This document shows, in pieces, positions 5,961 through 8,719 of a stretch of 8,719 nucleotides of DNA (positions within the stretch are counted from its first letter, which is position 1; the number at the start of each line of letters is the position of its first letter). Both the position numbers and the translations under genes were made by a program. This stretch comes from Candidatus Methylomirabilota bacterium (GTDB lineage: Bacteria; Methylomirabilota; Methylomirabilia; Methylomirabilales; 2-02-FULL-66-22): NCBI GenBank assembly GCA_016209725.1, contig JACQVO010000040.1, positions 1-8,719 on the forward strand. The letters run 5' to 3'. The notes below the pieces were generated by a model, which saw nothing but the letters and a program-made list of their open reading frames with translations, was not told the DNA's origin and did not search any database.

Positions 5961-6374
5961 GGCCGGAGAGGGCCGGGTGGTCGCCGTTCCCGCCGCGAGG
6001 CGGGGGCAGAGGAAAGTCCGGACTCCGCAGGGCAGGGTGGTCGGTAACGCCGACCGGGGGTGACCCCAGGGAAAGTGCCACAGAAAACACACCGCCCTGA
6101 GCAAGGCCCGCAAGGGCCGAGCCGAAGGGCAAGGGTGAAAAGGTGCGGTAAGAGCGCACCGCGGCCCCGGTGACGGGGCCGGCACGGCAAACCCCACCCG
6201 GAGCAAGGCCAAATAGGGGAGCGTCTCCGTCGGCAACGGCGGAGTGGTAGGATGGCCCGTCCGAGACTCCCGGGTTGGCCGCTAGAGTTCCGCAGCAATG
6301 CGGGATCGAGAGAAATGATCACCGGTCCCGGCAACGGGACGTCACAGAATCCGGCTTACAGGCCCTCTCCGGCC
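5961..6374 (+). ncRNA. rnpB: RNase P RNA, bacterial class A
   Basis: The catalytic RNA of RNase P, which removes 5' leaders from tRNA precursors. The ends form a perfect 14-bp P1 helix (5961-5974 with 6361-6374). Conserved core elements appear in order: GAGGAAAGTCC (6009-6019), GGTGCGGTAAGAGCGCACC in the 6140s-6160s, GCAAGGCCAAATAGG (about 6203-6217), AGAGAAATGATCACCG (about 6309-6324) and ACAGAATCCGGCTTA (6344-6358). The length of 414 bases and the arm content are as expected for the ancestral type A RNA. It has its own promoter and an intrinsic terminator. Confidence 0.97.
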
Positions 6375-6389
6375 ATTTTCGACGCGAAC

Positions 6390-6438
6390 GGCCGCTTTTC
6401 CTTCGTGTTCACCGACACTTAGGTAAAGCGGCCTTTTT
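6390..6438 (+). terminator. Intrinsic terminator of rnpB
   Basis: A 9-bp perfect stem GGCCGCTTT (6390-6398) / AAAGCGGCC (6425-6433) is followed by five T (6434-6438). The 26-base loop contains a small inner stem GTGT/ACAC (6405-6408/6415-6418). It lies 15 bases after the 3' end of the P1 helix. Confidence 0.8.
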
Positions 6439-6555
6439 CCGTACTGACTATACGGCCCGGAGAGGTCACATAATCCTTCAAGTCACTCTTGTCCAAATTG
6501 GTCTGCTGACTGCAGCAAGCACCTTGCCGTTGGATGGGGGGGACCGTGTTTGCGC
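6439..6555. other. Gap between the rnpB terminator and the next promoter
   Basis: I see no gene or RNA here. A short inverted repeat CCGTA/TACGG (5 bp) lies just after the terminator and is too weak to call. Confidence 0.3.
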
Positions 6556-6610
6556 TTGACATGGCGTGTTGTATGATATAAATTATATAAGAAATAGAAC
6601 TTATGTAATT
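6556..6610 (+). promoter_or_regulatory. AT-rich promoter with a downstream operator-like inverted repeat
   Basis: A consensus -35 box TTGACA (6556-6561) is followed, after 17 bases, by TAAATT within a TATA-rich run (about 6577-6590). Overlapping and just downstream is an 11-bp inverted repeat, AATTATATAAG (6581-6591) and CTTATGTAATT (6600-6610), matching at 10 of 11 positions with an 8-base spacer. It lies where a repressor would block initiation. The AT richness stands out sharply in this GC-rich window. The downstream gene encodes a possible DNA-binding protein, so autoregulation is a reasonable inference. Confidence 0.6.
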
Positions 6611-6661
6611 AGCCAGGGCGTCGGGTGAGGCGGCCCGGCCAGCAGGAGGGGAGGTGGTGTC

Positions 6662-6907
6662 ATGTTCGAGCAGAAGACCCGAGTTCTTCTCATTCTCCCC
6701 CAAGACGTCCTTGACCAGGCGCGGGTCTTGGCGGGGAAGGCGACGACAGCGCTCAAGCTCCCGGTGAGCCTGCAGATCGTCCTCCGGGCCCTCATTGAGG
6801 AGGGGCTGAAGCGGGATGGCGACCGGAACCTCCTCGCAAACATTGAGGGCCAGGCCCAGGCAGTTCGCCGCATCCGGAGCCTGGCGGGTAGAGGGGGGGC
6901 GAGCTGA
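6662..6907 (+). CDS. Small possible ribbon-helix-helix DNA-binding protein
   Basis: An 81-residue protein of unassigned family. Its order of secondary structure fits a ribbon-helix-helix regulator: a short hydrophobic strand TRVLLILP (6-13), a first helix QDVLDQARVLAGKA (14-27), a turn with LPVS (33-36), and a second helix LQIVLRALIEEGLKR (37-51). A charged C-terminal helix (about 56-74) follows. This resembles MetJ/Arc-type or antitoxin regulators, but the strand is short and no family match was checked. A strong ribosome site (AGGAGG, then GGAGGT six bases before the ATG) supports the start at 6662. A promoter and an inverted repeat upstream support a self-regulating role. No toxin-like partner follows; the next gene is 189 bases away. 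Confidence 0.75.
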   Translation: MFEQKTRVLLILPQDVLDQARVLAGKATTALKLPVSLQIVLRALIEEGLKRDGDRNLLANIEGQAQAVRRIRSLAGRGGAS

Positions 6908-7096
6908 GGAGGAACGCAGGAATCTCCGGTCGGGAATCCCGCGAAGGCTGAGTGGGAGTGAGCGGCAGGGGCGTGGGAAGTGAGGAGATCGGGGGAGCGA
7001 TCTCGCGACGAGACGTGCCGGAGCGAATGGGCTTTGCGCCAGGCAAACGTTACGACGGCAAGCGCTGACTATCAGCGGCTCTGCAAGGAGGCAGCA
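6908..7096. other. Gap before the lipoprotein gene, with two small hairpins
   Basis: There is no convincing reading frame. Two hairpins are visible: GAGATCG/CGATCTC (6985-7004, 7 bp, 6-base loop) and CGCTGA/TCAGCG (7063-7077, 6 bp, 3-base loop). The second lies 8 bases before the AAGGAGG ribosome site and could affect translation. I could not match either to a known riboswitch or see a clear promoter. Confidence 0.35.
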
Positions 7097-7645
7097 ATGG
7101 GGAAATGGGTAGGCGTGATGATGGTGGCCACCGCAGTGGTGGTGATGACCCTCGGCTGCTCGCAGGGGCCGTCGGGGACGGCACCGATCATCGAGGACAA
7201 GACCTACACGGTGACGCCGGCCTCGGTACAGGTGAAAGCCGGGATCGTCACGGGCGATGTGACGGAGATGAAGGTCACGGAGCGGGTCGAGAAGGGCTCC
7301 GACCGTGTCGTCTCTCCGGCGAAGCTCACGGGGAAGCTCGTGCTGAAGAACAGTTCGAAGGATCAGGCCGTCCGCCTGATCACCGGGAAGATCCAGTACA
7401 TCGACGCCCAGGGGCAGCCCATCAAGCTCAGTGAGGCACAGACCGAACCGACCATCAAGTTCGCCACGTACGGCGCCGAGACGCTCGACCCCGGGAAGGA
7501 TGCGACCCAGTCCTTGGATGTGGACTTCCCCGCCGAAGCCCTGAAGGCGAAGAAGCTGAAGGAGATCCGCCTCGAGCTCGCGTACATCCCGTCCCCGTAC
7601 AAGGAGGAGACGGTCAACTTCACTGTGGCGATCGGCGGCCAGTAA
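7097..7645 (+). CDS. Probable exported lipoprotein of unknown function
   Basis: A 182-residue protein. The N-terminus is MGKWVGVMMV then a hydrophobic run, ending VVVMTLGC with the probable lipidated cysteine at residue 21. The lipobox T-L-G-C is slightly off the usual L-(A/S)-(G/A)-C. Serine at +2 would favour outer-membrane delivery in a diderm cell. The mature part is rich in beta-strand-like alternation: LTGKLVLKNSSKDQAVR, GKIQYIDAQGQPIKL, and a final IRLELAYIPSPYKEETVNFTVAIGG. This reads like an immunoglobulin-like or FxLYD-type beta-sandwich with a 'NxS/T' strand and a 'Y-D-A-x-G' turn. The fold is an inference from that pattern. An AAGGAGG ribosome site five bases before the ATG fixes the start. 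The frame is open further upstream to 6980 but without coding character. Confidence 0.85.
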   Translation: MGKWVGVMMVATAVVVMTLGCSQGPSGTAPIIEDKTYTVTPASVQVKAGIVTGDVTEMKVTERVEKGSDRVVSPAKLTGKLVLKNSSKDQAVRLITGKIQYIDAQGQPIKLSEAQTEPTIKFATYGAETLDPGKDATQSLDVDFPAEALKAKKLKEIRLELAYIPSPYKEETVNFTVAIGGQ

Positions 7646-7776
7646 ACCCGGCGAGGTGGCGTATTTCGGCGGTGATGGGAAAGCCATCCCGGTGGCGGCG
7701 GACCAGGAGAAACCGGCCTTGAAGTTCACTCGAGGGTCTGAGGGAGACCGCGCCTTTTCCCTGCCGGTGGCCTACG
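7646..7776. other. Gap after the lipoprotein gene
   Basis: No gene is convincing. A 5-bp stem GATGG/CCATC near 7674-7688 has no T run, so it is not a terminator. No clear promoter for the downstream genes was found. Confidence 0.3.
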
Positions 7777-8019
7777 ATGGCGATCACCGACCTGGCGATG
7801 CGCGACGCCGATGCCGCCCTGGCGGCCGATCCCCTCTTCCATCGCTGCCCCGACGGCTACCAGGGCAGGGTTGACGTGCGCTATTGGTACTTCCACCCGC
7901 TAAATCTGTCCTGCCGCCACTGCTCCGAAGGCGGAGGCGTTTGCGTGGTGGACCCAGCAACCGTGGTCTGCCGTCAGCGGATGGCGGGCCGGACCGAACC
8001 GGTTGCCCTGAAGCGATAG
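7777..8019 (+). CDS. Small cysteine-containing hypothetical protein upstream of ftsH
   Basis: An 80-residue frame with no family I recognise. It has cysteines at 24, 46, 49, 56 and 65, including a C-x-x-C (SCRHC) and an aromatic cluster RYWYFHPLNL (35-44). Spaced cysteines with an aromatic segment suggest a small zinc- or redox-active fold. There is no signal peptide or membrane span. Third positions are about 80% G or C, as in real genes here. It ends ten bases before the ftsH start, and the ftsH ribosome site adjoins its stop codon, which supports translation and coupling. A GGTGG lies six bases before its ATG. An antisense frame overlaps it, so I hold this as probable rather than certain. 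Confidence 0.55.
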   Translation: MAITDLAMRDADAALAADPLFHRCPDGYQGRVDVRYWYFHPLNLSCRHCSEGGGVCVVDPATVVCRQRMAGRTEPVALKR

Positions 8020-8029
8020 AGGGCGCGCT

Positions 8030-8719
8030 ATGGACAAGAAGCACATCGCGACCGTCTGGTACTTTCTTGGCGCCTTCCTGCTCCTGATGGCGCTGCAGGA
8101 CTACGTCTTTGCGCCGCACGTCGACACCCTCTCCTATGCCGAGTTCAAGACCCTGGTGGAGAAGGGAAAGGTCCGCGACCTGGCGATCGGCGCCAAGTTC
8201 ATTACGGGGCGTCTGACGCGGGACGGGCTCGAGGGGCTGCTCCCCAAGGCCCGGATCGAAGCGTTGGCCAAGTCCGGGACGGGCGAGCAGCCGTTCATGA
8301 CGGTCAAGGTGGACGACCCAACGCTGGTGCAGGATCTCCGGCAGGCCAACATCAACTTCCGGGGGGAGGTGATGAGCACTTGGCTCCCGACGCTGCTGAG
8401 CTGGCTGCTCCCCATGGGGCTCTTCTTCCTCATCTGGCGCTTCGCCCTCAAGAAGATGGGCGGGGCAGGTGGCCTGGGCGGGCTCATGGCCATCGGGAAG
8501 AGCAAAGCCAAGGTCTATGTCCAGAAGGACACGGGGGTAACCTTCAGCGACGTCGCCGGCATCGACGAGGCCAAGACCGAACTGGTCGAAGTCGTCGAGT
8601 TCCTGAAGACGCCGGAACGTTTCCAGCGGCTGGGCGGGAAGATCCCGAAAGGGGTCCTGCTGGTCGGCGTCCCCGGGACAGGCAAGACGCTGCTGGCGAA
8701 GGCCGTGGCGGGAGAGGCC
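8030..8719 (+). CDS. ftsH: ATP-dependent zinc metalloprotease FtsH, N-terminal part (runs off the window)
   Basis: The first 230 codons of the membrane-bound AAA+ protease FtsH, which degrades misfolded membrane proteins and selected regulators. Domains in order: transmembrane helix 1 (about 9-27, ending near DYVF), an external domain (about 30-116) beginning SYAEFKTLVEKGKV as in the family, transmembrane helix 2 (about 119-137), a glycine-rich linker (144-151), then the family segment VTFSDVAGIDEAK (170-182) and Walker A GVPGTGKT (213-220). The usual Walker A is G-P-P-G-T-G-K-T; the P-to-V change leaves the catalytic lysine and threonine intact. Walker B, the second-region-of-homology arginine and the zinc site lie beyond the edge. 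An AGAGGG ribosome site precedes the ATG at 8030. Ten bases separate it from the small upstream frame. Confidence 0.97.
   Translation, partial: MDKKHIATVWYFLGAFLLLMALQDYVFAPHVDTLSYAEFKTLVEKGKVRDLAIGAKFITGRLTRDGLEGLLPKARIEALAKSGTGEQPFMTVKVDDPTLVQDLRQANINFRGEVMSTWLPTLLSWLLPMGLFFLIWRFALKKMGGAGGLGGLMAIGKSKAKVYVQKDTGVTFSDVAGIDEAKTELVEVVEFLKTPERFQRLGGKIPKGVLLVGVPGTGKTLLAKAVAGEA

Noticed and set aside
5860..6159. 100-codon N-terminal extension of the 574-residue gene on the minus strand
   Set aside because: It runs antisense through rnpB and upstream of the promoter found at 5867-5896; the composition is proline- and arginine-rich with no family character.
6985..7077. Cyclic di-GMP riboswitch or terminator in the gap before the lipoprotein gene
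   Set aside because: Only short hairpins without a T run; a CGCAAAGCC-like string appears on the opposite strand but without the rest of the motif.
6419..7729. Long minus-strand open frame of 436 codons
   Set aside because: It lies antisense to the small regulator and lipoprotein genes, both of which have strong ribosome sites; it is an artefact of GC-rich DNA.
7656..7874. GTG-started 72-codon frame after the lipoprotein gene
   Set aside because: No ribosome site, poor coding character, and overlap with the better frame at 7777-8019.
1..8719. CRISPR array, tRNA genes or a full transposase gene
   Set aside because: No regularly spaced direct repeats, no tRNA-like cloverleaf and no transposase motif were found on either strand.

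Overview
The window is 8.7 kb of GC-rich bacterial DNA: codons in the clearest genes mostly end in G or C. It carries ordinary chromosomal genes, including a class A RNase P RNA and the membrane protease gene ftsH, and a lipoprotein gene that suggests a diderm cell. Nothing in the sequence fixes the taxon. The gene mix and the palindrome containing TTCGACAGGCTCAGG would fit uncultured GC-rich lineages such as Methylomirabilota (NC10/Rokubacteria), but that is a guess.

Layout. 1-195 (-) is the start of a possible acetyltransferase-like gene. It diverges from a CapK / phenylacetate-CoA ligase-like adenylating enzyme at 368-1774 (+), and two well-formed promoters share the 172-base gap. A PLP enzyme of the cystathionine gamma-synthase/lyase family follows at 2011-3129 (+). 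It converges on a minus-strand pair: a conserved 574-residue protein of unknown function (4135-5859) and a YqeB/EF2563-like protein of molybdenum hydroxylase maturation (3281-4105). Between the convergent genes is a 126-bp palindromic element with 27-bp terminal inverted repeats. It sits in duplicated TA within CTAG, which is the signature of a MITE moved by an IS630/Tc1-type transposase. Its target CTAG is the yqeB stop codon, which the insertion preserved.

rnpB (5961-6374, +) has a promoter and an intrinsic terminator, and diverges from the minus-strand operon. An AT-rich promoter/operator island then precedes a small ribbon-helix-helix-like gene (6662-6907). Next come a probable lipoprotein (7097-7645), a small cysteine-containing reading frame (7777-8019) and the first 230 codons of ftsH (from 8030, running off the window).

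The most notable regulatory signal is that two unrelated genes, the CapK-like gene and the 574-residue gene, each have a -35/-10 promoter whose -10 box ends exactly 7 bases before the ATG, with no Shine-Dalgarno sequence. That predicts leaderless mRNAs. I found no complete novel defence or biosynthetic system. The best candidates for follow-up are the MITE in a stop codon, the leaderless promoters, the autoregulated-looking small gene and the uncharacterised 574-residue protein.
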